Shown here: in pieces, positions 42,492 to 51,903 of the stretch
Position numbering within the stretch: the stretch's first letter is position 1
Layout of the letters: each line of letters opens with the position of its first letter
Origin: Phycisphaerae bacterium
GTDB taxonomy: Bacteria; Planctomycetota; Phycisphaerae; UBA1845; PWPN01
DNA length: 64,000 bases
Direction of reading: 5' to 3'
Assembly: GCA_035384605.1 (NCBI GenBank)
Contig: DAOOIV010000008.1
Span: 1 to 64,000 of the forward strand
The notes under the pieces: model-generated
Told to the model about the DNA's origin: nothing
What the model saw: the letters and a program-made list of their open reading frames with translations, nothing else
Databases searched by the model: none
Translations under genes and position numbers: made by a program

Positions 42492-43166
42492 ATGTGCTGC
42501 GAGAACAAGCTTCCGCTGATCGGCGAAAAGGCCCCGTCTTTCAAAGCGGAAACCACCCAGGGGCCTATCACCTTCCCCGATGATTTCAAGGGCAAGTGGG
42601 TTGTGTTCTTCTCTCATCCGGCGGACTTCACGCCGGTCTGCACGACCGAGTTCATGACTTTTGCCTGCATGCAGCCGGACTTCGAAAAGCTCAACTGCAA
42701 GCTGTTGGGTCTGTCCATTGACAGCACCTACAGCCACATCGCCTGGCTGCGAACGATCAAGGAAAAGATCGATTACAAGGGCATGAAAGGCGTCGAGATC
42801 GACTTCCCCGTCATCAGCGACTTGACGATGGAGGTCTCCAGGGCGTTCGGCATGCTCCAGCCGGCGGCGAGCAACACCCAGGCAGTGCGGGCGGTGTTTA
42901 TCATCGATCCGCAGGCCATTGTCAGGGCGATTCTGTACTACCCGCTCAGCAACGGACGGAACATGGATGAGATCAAACGATTGCTGATCGCCATGCAGAC
43001 GTCGGACAAGCACAACGTCGCCACGCCGGCCAACTGGCAGCCGGGCGACGACGTTATCGTGCCCCCGCCGGGATCCTGCGGCACCGCCAAGGAGCGCGTC
43101 GAGAAAGCCGCGTCGGATACACGGGTGCTCGACTGGTTCATGACCCTGAGAAAGTGCCCGAAATGA
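42492..43166 (+). CDS. peroxiredoxin (Prx6/1-Cys type)
   Basis: 224 residues with an AAGGAG site before the ATG. Reduces peroxides in the cytoplasm. The peroxidatic Cys is in SHPADFTPVCTTEF and the Prx6-type C-terminal extension is present (WQPGDDVIVPPPGS). A conserved DLTMEVSRAFGM block follows. Extra cysteines occur near the termini (MCCENK, GSCG, RKCPK), as in archaeal/anaerobe Prx6 proteins where they resolve the disulfide. No PerR-like palindrome was found upstream. Confidence 0.93.
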   Translation: MCCENKLPLIGEKAPSFKAETTQGPITFPDDFKGKWVVFFSHPADFTPVCTTEFMTFACMQPDFEKLNCKLLGLSIDSTYSHIAWLRTIKEKIDYKGMKGVEIDFPVISDLTMEVSRAFGMLQPAASNTQAVRAVFIIDPQAIVRAILYYPLSNGRNMDEIKRLLIAMQTSDKHNVATPANWQPGDDVIVPPPGSCGTAKERVEKAASDTRVLDWFMTLRKCPK

Positions 43167-43399
43167 AACCCGCAGGGGAATGAGAGATCGCCCCTCCGGC
43201 GACCTGGGCGGTCGCGCCGGACACGGCCTGGTAAGGAAGCTTGCACGCCAACGATGGTGCTGTGTATAGATTGTCTCGTTCCGCCCAGGACACAGGATTG
43301 ATGGCTGCATCGTCCGCTGACGCACTGAGCCCGTAACAACAAATGCGGCTACCGGCTCTGAAAAACCGGTAGACACCGTCGCGGCGTGCTGGGACGGGT

Positions 43400-43906
43400 A
43401 TGACCATGACCTTGGAAGCAAGACCCATTGGAATCATTCACACTCCGTTTATCCAACCGGCAGGCACGCCGATCCAGCCGGTGTATGCCGCCTACGCCGA
43501 GGGAACCGTCGAGGTGTTCAAGCCCTTCGCGGAAGGGCTTGCGGATCTCGAGGGATTCGAGCGAATCTGGCTTCTTTATTGGTGCCACTGCTCGGCGGCC
43601 CCAAGGATGCGGGTCATCCCTTATCGCGACACACAAGAACGTGGTCTGTTCGCCACGCGGGCCCCGGCCCGGCCGAACCCCATCGGCCTGTCATGCGTCC
43701 GGCTGCTGCGTATCGAAAAAGACGTTCTCCACGTCTGCGAGCTGGACATACTCGACGGCACGCCGCTGCTGGACATCAAACCTTATGTGCCCGCGTTCGA
43801 CAGCTTCCCGGACGCTGGAAGCGGCTGGCTGACTGAGGAGCGAACGGGACGGACGATTGCTGACGACAGATTCCATGTGGACAAGAATCCGACCGATGGA
43901 CGATGA
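43400..43906 (+). CDS. trmO: tRNA (t6A37) methyltransferase TrmO/TsaA family
   Basis: 168 residues of the TrmO (VirR/TsaA) beta-barrel family, which N6-methylates threonylcarbamoyl-adenosine 37 of tRNA using SAM. Motifs: PIGIIHTPF, GLADLEGFERIWLLYW, LFATRAPARPNPIGLSCVRLL and LDILDGTPLLDIKPYVP, all in family order. The start may be 43400 or the ATG two codons later. It lies 12 nt before a methyltransferase gene. It is also common beside anaerobe-type metal clusters, where an alternative role has been suspected. Confidence 0.88.
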   Translation: MTMTLEARPIGIIHTPFIQPAGTPIQPVYAAYAEGTVEVFKPFAEGLADLEGFERIWLLYWCHCSAAPRMRVIPYRDTQERGLFATRAPARPNPIGLSCVRLLRIEKDVLHVCELDILDGTPLLDIKPYVPAFDSFPDAGSGWLTEERTGRTIADDRFHVDKNPTDGR

Positions 43907-43918
43907 GGCCGACCAAGA

Positions 43919-44560
43919 ATGAATATGGAACCTGACTACTTTGCCAAAGCCGCCGCGACCTGGGACAACGAACCGCGCCGCATCGCCTTGATGAAGGCGG
44001 TCGGCGAGGCAATACTTCGCGAAGTGCGACCCACCAGAGAGATGGATGCTCTCGATTACGGCTGCGGAACAGGGCTGATTGGCCTCTTCATCCTGCCGCA
44101 CGTCCGCAGCGTGACCGGGGCCGACAGTTCCTCTGCAATGCTAAACGTGCTTCGCAAGAAAATCGCCGAGAGCGGCGTCAGCAACATGAGCGTCATCAAG
44201 CTCGATCTACAGCACGATCCCCTGCCCGCTGAACGCTATCACCTGATCGTCACCAACATGACCCTTCATCACGTTGCCGATGCGGACGCGGTGATGAGGG
44301 CTTTCTGTGAACTGCTATGGCCGGGCGGAATGCTGGGCATTGCCGATCTGGACACCGAGCCGGGCATCTTTCATCCCCCGCACGCCGCCGGCAGCGTGCA
44401 TCATAACGGATTCGACCGGGGCGAACTCAAGATCCGGCTTGAGGAAATCGGATTTGAGGAGACCCGGGACACCACTGCTCACACCATTCGCAGGCCCGTG
44501 CAGGACGGCAGCGAACACGAGTTCCCGGTGTTTCTGATCACCGCCAGACGCCCGTGCTGA
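43919..44560 (+). CDS. class I SAM-dependent methyltransferase
   Basis: 213 residues. SAM motif I LDYGCGTGLIGLFI, motif II GADSSSAML, and HLIVTNMTLHHVADADAVM as motif IV. Substrate unknown; the His-rich middle and the paired TrmO gene 12 nt upstream do not identify it. Starts with a GAGG site 10 nt upstream. Confidence 0.88.
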   Translation: MNMEPDYFAKAAATWDNEPRRIALMKAVGEAILREVRPTREMDALDYGCGTGLIGLFILPHVRSVTGADSSSAMLNVLRKKIAESGVSNMSVIKLDLQHDPLPAERYHLIVTNMTLHHVADADAVMRAFCELLWPGGMLGIADLDTEPGIFHPPHAAGSVHHNGFDRGELKIRLEEIGFEETRDTTAHTIRRPVQDGSEHEFPVFLITARRPC

Positions 44561-44603
44561 AAAGAACGGCCGATCACGGGTCTCATCGTGCGCGGGGCCG
44601 CGG

Positions 44604-44681
44604 TTACTCCTGGGGTTTCCATCCATAGGTGACGTACTTGTTGTCGAACGTACCGTCGGCGTACAGGTCAACCGGCCCCAT
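44604..44681 (-). CDS. possible 25-residue peptide or phosphoesterase gene remnant
   Basis: GGAGAAG precedes the ATG at 44679-44681, and the frame (GPVDLYADGTFDNKYVTYGW) ends in a TAA. It overlaps the 3' end of the phosphatase gene in another frame. The sequence resembles the extreme C-terminus of some metallophosphoesterases, so it may be leftover DNA rather than a gene. Confidence 0.25.
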   Translation of the reverse strand: MGPVDLYADGTFDNKYVTYGWKPQE

Positions 44682-46083
44682 TTCTTCTCCTTTGCTTTGC
44701 GGTTTCTGCGGGACGGCGGCGCTCAGGCACGTTGGGCACCTGCTCGATCATCTCATTGAGCTGGCCGGCTCGTTTCTTCAAGGTGAACGCGTCGTACAGA
44801 TCGCCGGTGGCCGTGCGGGCCTCGTAACGCAACACGGGGCCGTCGATCGAGACGATCTGGTAAAGCTGGGTATCCTCGGCCGAGCGGCGGACCTCGGCGC
44901 GCGATGCGGGACTGAGATCGTACATCTTCGGGCCGCTCACCGACACCACGTACACCGTGCCGCCCGAAATTGAGCGCTCACCGGACCCCGTGGTTACGTT
45001 TGTCTCGGGCGCCACCAATCCGCTGCGCCCATAGGTGTGATCGTGTCCGGTCAGCACCAGGTCCACGCCATGACGATCGAACACGGGTTTCCACAGCTCG
45101 CGCAGCGGAGTGCTGTCCCGGCCCTTGGCCGTCGAAAAGATGGGATGGTGGAACGTGATCACCGTCCAGGTCTTCTTGTTCTCGGAAAGCACCTTGTCCA
45201 TCCAGCCGACCTGTTCCTCTTGTTTCTCATTGGAGTTGAGCGAAATGATGCGGCAGTTCTGGTAGTCGATGTAGTAGACCGACTCGGCAAGTCCCTCCGG
45301 CCCATTGGCCGGGAACGCGAACTGGACGGCCCAGTGCCGGGACAACCAGCGACGGCTGGTTCCGTCCTGGTTCTTGGTCGAGGCGTAATCGTGGTTGCCG
45401 GGCGTGGCGATGACCGGGACCGTGGCGTTGATCCACGCCCCGGCGGCGAACCACTCGCCCCACAAGGCGTCGCTCTCCGCGCTGGTGACCAGATCCCCTG
45501 CATGTAGCGTGAAGGCCGCACGAGGCGCGTCCGAGTACGCCTGCCGAACGACTCGCGACCACATGCTGTGCAGGTCGTTCTGTCCGTCGCCCAAGTAAAT
45601 GAATGAGAACCGCTCCGGGGCCGCGGAGGCCGTGCGGAACTGGAACCACTCGCTCCAGTTCTCACCGTCGCCGACACGGTACACGTATCTGGTTGCAGGT
45701 TTGAGATCGGTCATTTCGACGCGGTGCATGTGACACTTCGACAGGTCGCACCTGAACACCCGGGTGACGGCGTTGACTCGCCGGGCCCGCTGGGGGAACT
45801 GCGGCCCGGCCTCCGCCTCGGCGACCTCGCAGTAGGCGAGACTGACCTCCGTTGAGGTCCGCCAGGTGACCGCCTGCGTCGTGGTGGTGTCGCCTGTCCA
45901 GGTCAACACGATGCGATCCGGCATGACTGAAGGCGCATGCTGCACCGCGGCCGGCATACGCGGCGGGGCTTCCTGAGCTGAGCTGGGAGCCTGAGCAACC
46001 GCCGGCAGCGATGATACGAACAGCCCGATGAATGCTGCCCGAACGATGATCTTCCGCAAGGTCGTTATGCCTGCCTGATACAT
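44668..46083 (-). CDS. secreted purple-acid-phosphatase-like metallophosphoesterase
   Basis: 471 residues from the ATG at 46081-46083 (AAAGGA 6 nt upstream), signal peptide about 1-30. An N-terminal Fn3-like domain (VLTWTGDTTTTQAVTWRTS) is followed by the phosphoesterase core: IYLGDGQND, LHAGDLVTS, IATPGNHDYAS, VITFHHPIFS and VLTGHDHTYGRSG. That metal-ligand set (D, D, N, H, HxH) is complete. It probably releases phosphate from organic esters outside the cell. Confidence 0.92.
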   Translation of the reverse strand: MYQAGITTLRKIIVRAAFIGLFVSSLPAVAQAPSSAQEAPPRMPAAVQHAPSVMPDRIVLTWTGDTTTTQAVTWRTSTEVSLAYCEVAEAEAGPQFPQRARRVNAVTRVFRCDLSKCHMHRVEMTDLKPATRYVYRVGDGENWSEWFQFRTASAAPERFSFIYLGDGQNDLHSMWSRVVRQAYSDAPRAAFTLHAGDLVTSAESDALWGEWFAAGAWINATVPVIATPGNHDYASTKNQDGTSRRWLSRHWAVQFAFPANGPEGLAESVYYIDYQNCRIISLNSNEKQEEQVGWMDKVLSENKKTWTVITFHHPIFSTAKGRDSTPLRELWKPVFDRHGVDLVLTGHDHTYGRSGLVAPETNVTTGSGERSISGGTVYVVSVSGPKMYDLSPASRAEVRRSAEDTQLYQIVSIDGPVLRYEARTATGDLYDAFTLKKRAGQLNEMIEQVPNVPERRRPAETAKQRRRNGAG

Positions 46084-46157
46084 CATTGTCCTTTCCCGCC
46101 TGACGGCGTGCTTTCGGAGCTTGGTCGGAGCATTGTACACGCAAACTCGCCGGCTGC

Positions 46158-46183
46158 CATGCCCGCGGCTTTGCCCGGGCATG
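46158..46183. repeat. 26-bp REP-like hairpin, copy 1
   Basis: CATGCCCG and CGGGCATG close an 8-bp stem over a loop containing GGCTTTG. It has the same length and loop as the hairpin at 47006-47031, with compensating changes in the stem. It sits just upstream of the phosphatase start on its minus strand. Confidence 0.65.
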
Positions 46184-46555
46184 CGCCTATAGGTGGATTC
46201 TAGAGTCTATTCCTGTCATTCCTGCCGGGATGCTCTCCATTCGGATTGGGACATTCGGGATCGCCGCGCCGGACCCCCGGCGAGGGCGACCTCTGGCGAG
46301 CCGACGGGCCGTCGTCAACCTCATTGCCGGCGCCACCAAACGGACAGGACCGATCGTTCGTGCAGCCCCCGACACTCAGAGGTATGATACTGCCCTCAAG
46401 GTGATCGATGACGAACTGGCCTGCCGGCTCATGATCGTTTGCACGGCGACCAGAACGACTCAATCCTGCCGCGCCGTCGAATTCGTTCAAGTCATTCTTG
46501 AGCGCGGCCTTGGTTCGCCCCAGAAAATCGAGGGGACAAGCCCCTCGGCTCGTGA

Positions 46556-46647
46556 GAACCTCGCGGCCGGACGCCTGTGCGGCTCGCGCGAATGTTTCTG
46601 AGTCGCAGTGTGCTTGGCTCGCGGTCCGCAAAAAGACGGTCCGCCTT
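46556..46647. repeat. 92-bp dispersed repeat, copy B
   Basis: Counterpart of 42383-42474. It begins at the point where the truncated gene at 46648-46883 loses similarity to its family, so the repeat seems to have broken that gene. A GAGGGG-ACAAG-CCCCTC hairpin lies just to its left. Confidence 0.7.
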
Positions 46648-46883
46648 GGATGGATGAACGGCCGACCGGCTCGCCGGGCCGTGGCTTGGGCGTGCCGTTT
46701 GACCTTCTCGGACTGGCGGGTGACGAACGCTCCGAAGTCCTTGATCAAAGTGCCCTGCCGGGCTATGAATTGTTCCATGGCCTCGGGCCGGCCCAGGGGC
46801 AGATGGCCCTTGAACAGGATCCGGTCGAAGCAGGAAATCGTGCCAGTGATCTGGGCCTGATGCTTGTCGATGAATCGTTCCAC
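46648..46883 (-). pseudogene. truncated mobile-element-associated gene
   Basis: The reading frame starts at a GTG (46881-46883) with AAGGAG and runs MERFIDKHQAQITGTISCFD, RILFKGHLPLGRPEAMEQF, IKDFGAFV..RQSEKVKRHA, AGRPFIHP. I recognise this N-terminus from a multi-copy planctomycete/myxobacterial family that is usually 300-500 residues and probably transposition-related. After about 77 codons the sequence passes into the 92-bp repeat and continues open only by chance to 46200. It is therefore a broken gene. Confidence 0.6.
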
Positions 46884-47005
46884 GGCGTTCTCCTTTCCAT
46901 GGTTTCATAAACCTTACCACGGTCAGGTAAGAACGCCGTCTTTGCTATAGGGGCTTACCAAGCCCTCTTTGGTTGCGGCCGAAGGCCGCCTTGGAACTCG
47001 GGTGT

Positions 47006-47031
47006 CATGGCCACGGCTTTGCGTGGCCATG
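47006..47031. repeat. 26-bp REP-like hairpin, copy 2
   Basis: CATGGCCACG and CGTGGCCATG form a perfect 10-bp stem over GCTTTG. Located 27 bp before the sulfatase start codon. Compared with copy 1, stem positions 5/22 and 8/19 differ in both arms so that pairing is kept. Confidence 0.7.
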
Positions 47032-47058
47032 CATGAACTCAAAGACAGGAAAGACGCG

Positions 47059-48678
47059 ATGAGACAACTGAGTTCGGCGGTATTCCTGTTGCTTGGCCTG
47101 ATCGCGGCAACCCAAACCGCCAATGCCGCCGACCTTCCGAACGTCTTGTGGATCTCCTGTGAGGACGTCTGCCCCGATTTGGGCTGTTACGGCGACAAGT
47201 ACGCCCGGACGCCGAACATCGACAAACTGGCCCGTGAAGGCATTCGCTACACGCATGCGTTCTCGGTTTCCGGCGTTTGCGCCCCCAGTCGTTCGGCCAT
47301 CATCACGGGCATGTACCCTACCACCATCAGCACGCACCACATGCGATGCAAGGCCGTGCCGCCGGCCTGCGTGAAGTGCTTCACCGAATACCTCCGGTCC
47401 GCCGGCTACTACTGCACCAACAACTCCAAGACCGACTACAACTTCGACGCCCCCGTGACCGCGTGGGATGAATGCAGCAACAAGGCCCATTGGCGCAACA
47501 GGACGCCGGGGCAGCCGTTTTTCTCCGTGTTCAATCTGACCGTGACCCACGAGAGCCAGATTCGCTGCTCGCCCGAGCAATTCGCCCGGCACATGCAGAA
47601 GGTCGCCCCCGAGCATCGCCATGACCCTGCCAAAGCGGTTCTGCCCCCCTACTATCCCGACACCCCGATCGTGCGCAACGACTGGGCCCGCTACTACGAT
47701 CTGATCACCGCCATGGATCTTCAGTTGGCCGACCTGCTCAGACAACTGGAGGAAGACGGCCTGGCAGACAAAACCATCGTCTTCTTCTTCGGCGACAACG
47801 GGCGCGGCCTGCCGAGGGCCAAGCGGTGGCTCTACGACTCGGGAATACACGTTCCGCTGGTGATTCGCCTGCCGGACCGCAAGGATGCCGGCACGGTGTG
47901 CGATGACCTGATCAGTTTCATCGATTTCGGGCCCACCGTGCTCTCGCTGGCGGGGGTGAAGGTGCCCGCTCACATGCAGGGGCAGCCGTTCCTCGGCGGG
48001 CAGAGGGCCGGGCCTCGCCAATACGTTTTCGCCGCACGCGACCGCATGGACGAGACCTATGACATCATCCGGTCCGTTCGAGACAAGCGGTTCAAGTACA
48101 TCCGCAACTTCAAGCCCGGGCGTCCTTACGCCCAGTACATCGACTACATGGAAAAGATGCCGACCATGCAGGAGATGCGCCGGCTCAACAAGGAAGGTAC
48201 GCTGACCGGACCCCGGAAAACCTTCTTCCTGCCCGAAAAACCAGAGGAAGAGCTTTATGACTGCATCAATGACCCGCACGAGATCACGAACCTGGTGAAT
48301 CTGCCCGAGCACCGCGAGAGACTGATCGAAATGCGCAAGGTCCTGGAGAAATGGATGGACGACACCAGGGACCTTGGTCTGATTCCGGAAGAGGAACTGA
48401 ACGAGCGCATGCGACCCGGCGGCAGATGGGCCGTGACCGCCGCACCGGTGATGGAACCTCCCGGTGGCAGCCATCGGGGGCCTGCCTCGATCACGATCTT
48501 CTGTCCGACCGAGGCGGCATCCATCGCCTGGACCTGTGAAGAGGGCGAGCAAGCTCATTGGAGGCTGTACTGCGAGCCGATCCGGCTGAGTCACACCGCC
48601 ACCGTCAGAGCCAAGGCTGTCCGGCTCGGGTACAAGGAGAGTCCGGAAGTCCGGGCAGAGTACCGAATCGAGCAATAG
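47059..48678 (+). CDS. secreted sulfatase (type I, formylglycine)
   Basis: 539 residues. The start at 47059 (AGGAAAG upstream) opens the signal peptide. The sulfatase signature VCAPSRSAIITG carries the Cys converted to formylglycine, with metal ligands in LWISCEDVCPDLGCYG (where Glu-Asp takes the usual DD position) and FFFGDNGRGLPRAKRW. Likely a periplasmic polysaccharide sulfatase. The last ~60 residues form a C-terminal extension past the usual end (SITIFCPTEAASIAWTCEEG). A symporter gene follows 89 nt later. Confidence 0.92.
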   Translation: MRQLSSAVFLLLGLIAATQTANAADLPNVLWISCEDVCPDLGCYGDKYARTPNIDKLAREGIRYTHAFSVSGVCAPSRSAIITGMYPTTISTHHMRCKAVPPACVKCFTEYLRSAGYYCTNNSKTDYNFDAPVTAWDECSNKAHWRNRTPGQPFFSVFNLTVTHESQIRCSPEQFARHMQKVAPEHRHDPAKAVLPPYYPDTPIVRNDWARYYDLITAMDLQLADLLRQLEEDGLADKTIVFFFGDNGRGLPRAKRWLYDSGIHVPLVIRLPDRKDAGTVCDDLISFIDFGPTVLSLAGVKVPAHMQGQPFLGGQRAGPRQYVFAARDRMDETYDIIRSVRDKRFKYIRNFKPGRPYAQYIDYMEKMPTMQEMRRLNKEGTLTGPRKTFFLPEKPEEELYDCINDPHEITNLVNLPEHRERLIEMRKVLEKWMDDTRDLGLIPEEELNERMRPGGRWAVTAAPVMEPPGGSHRGPASITIFCPTEAASIAWTCEEGEQAHWRLYCEPIRLSHTATVRAKAVRLGYKESPEVRAEYRIEQ

Positions 48679-48767
48679 GCGTGCGCTACGATTGCTCGCT
48701 GACGAACTCGTATCCGCCGAAAGAGGTGGGGCAAGCAACTTGCGACCCGTCAGCGTGAGGTAACAGA

Positions 48768-50558
48768 ATGAGCAAGGCGGACTGGCTGGTTGTGGCGGCC
48801 TCGTGTGCACTGGTCTTCGTGGTCGGCATATGGTTCTCGCGACGCTCATCAAAAAAAGGAGCCGAGGGCTACTTTACCGGCAACCGCGACGTGCCCTGGT
48901 GGGCGATCGGCCTGGCCAACACGGCTACCTACCAGTCCGGCAACGGCGCCTTCGTCATGATCGTCCTGGTCTTCGGGTTGGCCGGAAACTGGATCTGGTG
49001 GGCAAGTTGGATCATCTGGATGCCGCTGGTGGCCATCGTCTGGGCCCGATTCTGGAGACGCATGCGGATCGTCACAACCGCCGAGCTGATTTCTCTGCGC
49101 TACGGCGGCAAACCGGCCATGATCGCCCGCAAGATATACGCGTTCGTCTGCTGTTTCGGGTTCTCCGTGCTGATCATCAGCTATATCACGGGGTTCTTCG
49201 CACAGACTATCGAGCCGCTGTGCGCGTTGAACACGAGCAGGATACTGTTGATCTTCGGCGGGACCACCGTGCTCTATACGATGTTCGGCGGTCTGCTCGG
49301 CGTGGTGTACTCGGACGTGGTTCAATTCGCGATCATGCTGCTCGGCAGCACCCTGTTTTTCTGGTTGGCGGTACCGCAGCATGGCGGATGGGAACAGATC
49401 CTGGCTCGCATCACCGCCGTCCGTCCGGAGGCTCTGACCCAGGTGCCGCCGACCAGAAGCATCGACACTCTGACCGTCCTGATCCTCGTCTTGCAGGGAT
49501 GGTTCTTCGCCGGCTCGCCGACCGCCGGCGAAGGGATGACCGCACAACGGTTCATGTCGGCCCGAAACGAACGCCACGCGATCGGCGGACAGTTGTTCAA
49601 CTGTTTCCTTGCTCTCACGCTGCGCACGCTGCCATTGATCGGACTGGGAATCATCGCCATGGCCCTGTTCTGGACGTCTGCCTCCGATGCACAACTGGGA
49701 CCAGCGCCGGCGGGCATGTCCTCGCTCGACAAGCCGGCCCATGCCTGGGGGGAACTCATCAAGCGGTGCAACCTGCCTGTCGGTTTTGTGGGCCTGCTTG
49801 TCGCGGCGGAAGCGGCGGCTTACATGTCAACTCTCAGCTCGTTGACCAACTGGGGCGGCAGCTTTGTGGTCAACGACCTGCTGCCTTCGCAAAACGATCC
49901 CCGTCGCCAGGTATGGGTCAGTCGGATAACCACACTCCTGCTGTTTGTCCTCGCGGCAACGATCACCCTTTTGTTCGTCGACGACATGGTGAGTTGGTTC
50001 AAGTTCATCAACAACGCGATGGTTATCTTCTTCCTGCCCCTGGCATGTTTCCGGTTCTTCTGGTGGCGGTTCAACGTGTGGGGTGAGTTGGCGGCGATCC
50101 TGCTGGGGTTGCCTATCGAGATCCTGGTCTGGTTTGTGCTGGGCTATCAGGAAAAACCGATGTGGCAGGGACTCGGCATGCTGTTCGTGCTCAGCTTCGT
50201 GCTGCTGACAATCGTGACGCTGCTGACGCCGCCCGAGTCGCCGGAAACGCTGAAACGGTTCTATAAACGATGCCGGCCTCCAGGCTTCTGGGGACCGGTT
50301 CGCGGTGACACCGACCTCGCGGGTCGCCACGACCCCTCCTCCGCTCGGTTGGTCTTTGACTCGATTCTCGGTATCCTCGCGTGCCTGGGGCTGGTTCTGG
50401 CAACCAATGCGGTATTCGTAAAGGACTGGCCCGTGATGATCGGCGGCCTGGCCGCTGCCGTCGTGCTCGGCGGCTGGCTGTTGGCAAGGGTCCTGGAGTC
50501 CGGCCCGGCCGATGATCCAACGCCGGACGCTTCCGGCCTGCCGAGATCGAGTACGTAG
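48768..50558 (+). CDS. sodium:solute symporter (SSS family)
   Basis: 596 residues with about 13 transmembrane helices. The N-terminus is MSKADWLVVAASCALVFVVG, then the typical SSS block GYFTGNRDVPWWAIGLANTATY. Later blocks are AELISLRYGG and EAAAYMSTLSSLTNWGGSFVVNDL (Na+ site region). It probably imports a sugar or small organic acid. It lies between a sulfatase and a DegT-type aminotransferase, suggesting uptake and use of a sulfated or amino-sugar-containing substrate; inference. Confidence 0.92.
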   Translation: MSKADWLVVAASCALVFVVGIWFSRRSSKKGAEGYFTGNRDVPWWAIGLANTATYQSGNGAFVMIVLVFGLAGNWIWWASWIIWMPLVAIVWARFWRRMRIVTTAELISLRYGGKPAMIARKIYAFVCCFGFSVLIISYITGFFAQTIEPLCALNTSRILLIFGGTTVLYTMFGGLLGVVYSDVVQFAIMLLGSTLFFWLAVPQHGGWEQILARITAVRPEALTQVPPTRSIDTLTVLILVLQGWFFAGSPTAGEGMTAQRFMSARNERHAIGGQLFNCFLALTLRTLPLIGLGIIAMALFWTSASDAQLGPAPAGMSSLDKPAHAWGELIKRCNLPVGFVGLLVAAEAAAYMSTLSSLTNWGGSFVVNDLLPSQNDPRRQVWVSRITTLLLFVLAATITLLFVDDMVSWFKFINNAMVIFFLPLACFRFFWWRFNVWGELAAILLGLPIEILVWFVLGYQEKPMWQGLGMLFVLSFVLLTIVTLLTPPESPETLKRFYKRCRPPGFWGPVRGDTDLAGRHDPSSARLVFDSILGILACLGLVLATNAVFVKDWPVMIGGLAAAVVLGGWLLARVLESGPADDPTPDASGLPRSST

Positions 50559-50607
50559 CACGCCCGGCACCGAGCAACGCCGGTACATCAACGAAAGGAT
50601 GAGGCCG

Positions 50608-51831
50608 ATGGCAGCCCAACTCGCGATTCACGGTGGCACACCGGTCAGAACAAAGCCGTTCCCTTCCTGGCCGGTCTACGGACAACCCGAGGAACAGGCC
50701 GTCCTGCGAGCCCTGCGCAGCGGCAAGTGGGGCAAGCTCGACGGGGTCGAGGTCGCCGCATTCGAGCGGGATTTCGCGCGATACCAGGGTGCCCGGCACG
50801 GCATCGCCGTCCTCAACGGTACAGTCGCGATCCAAGTCGCCCTCATGGCCGCCGGTATCAAACCGGGCGATGAAGTCATTGTCCCGCCCTACACCTTCTT
50901 GGCGACGGCCACCGCAGTCGTGACCTCCAATGCCACGCCGGTCTTCGCCGATATCGAGCTGGACACGTTCAATATCGACCCCAAGGCGATCGAGGCCCTG
51001 ATCACCTCGCGCACCAGGGCCATTATTCCGGTCCACTTCGCCGGTCTGCCGGCCGACATGGATGCGATCATGGCCATTGCCAGGCGCCACAACCTGGTGG
51101 TCATCGAAGACGCCGCCCACGCCCACGCGGCCGAGTACAAGGGGCGCCGCGCCGGGTCCATCGGTCACATGGGAACATTCTCTTTCCAATCCAGCAAGAA
51201 CCTCACCGCCGGTGAAGGCGGTTTCATCACCACCAACGACCCCGCGCTGGCCGAGGCCTGTCGCGAAATTCATAACTGCGGGCGGCGCGAGGGCCATGCG
51301 TGGTACGAGCATTTCGTGATTGCGGCGAACTTCCGGCTGAGCGAGATCCAGGGTGCTTTGCTCAACGCACAGCTCCAACGGCTGGAGGAACAGGCCCGAC
51401 GCCGATGGGAGAACGGCCGGTACCTCACCGAACAGCTCGGCCAGATCCCCGGAATCAAGCCGCAGAAGATCATCCCGGAGTGCACGCGCCACGCGTTTCA
51501 CTTGTACTGCTTCCGCATCGACGCCCAGGAACTCGGGGCTCCCAGGCAGGCATTTCTTGAGGCGCTTGCGGCCGAAGGAATCCCTGACTTCGGAGGCTAC
51601 CCGCTGCCCCTTTATAAGCAGCGGGTGTTCTTGGACCGCGCGTTCGGCCCCTTCGACGGCTGCCGCGGCATCGACTACGCAAAAACCTGTTGCCCGAACT
51701 GCGAGAAGATCTGCTACGAACAGGGCGGGTGGCTTGAACACCGAATGCTGCTGGGCACGCGCGAGGACATGGACGATATTGTCGCCGCGTTCCGCAAGGT
51801 ATACGAAAACCGCAGCCGACTGCAGGGCTGA
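50608..51831 (+). CDS. DegT/DnrJ/EryC1/StrS PLP aminotransferase
   Basis: 407 residues from the ATG at 50608 (AAAGGATGAGG upstream). Sugar aminotransferase family: NGTVAIQVALMAAGIKPGDEVIVP, VVIEDAAHAHAAEYKG, and the PLP lysine in SFQSSKNLTAGEGGFI. NFRLSEIQGALLNAQL completes it. A CCPNCEKIC cluster near the C-terminus is unusual and may bind zinc. It likely aminates keto-sugars, perhaps for surface polysaccharide. It overlaps no neighbour; the symporter ends 50 nt before it. Confidence 0.92.
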   Translation: MAAQLAIHGGTPVRTKPFPSWPVYGQPEEQAVLRALRSGKWGKLDGVEVAAFERDFARYQGARHGIAVLNGTVAIQVALMAAGIKPGDEVIVPPYTFLATATAVVTSNATPVFADIELDTFNIDPKAIEALITSRTRAIIPVHFAGLPADMDAIMAIARRHNLVVIEDAAHAHAAEYKGRRAGSIGHMGTFSFQSSKNLTAGEGGFITTNDPALAEACREIHNCGRREGHAWYEHFVIAANFRLSEIQGALLNAQLQRLEEQARRRWENGRYLTEQLGQIPGIKPQKIIPECTRHAFHLYCFRIDAQELGAPRQAFLEALAAEGIPDFGGYPLPLYKQRVFLDRAFGPFDGCRGIDYAKTCCPNCEKICYEQGGWLEHRMLLGTREDMDDIVAAFRKVYENRSRLQG

Positions 51832-51903
51832 ACCATTGCCGGACAAGCATCGTGAAAGGCCCTGCAGACAATCGAGACGAGAGGGCCTGCCGCCCGAGCA
51901 CCG

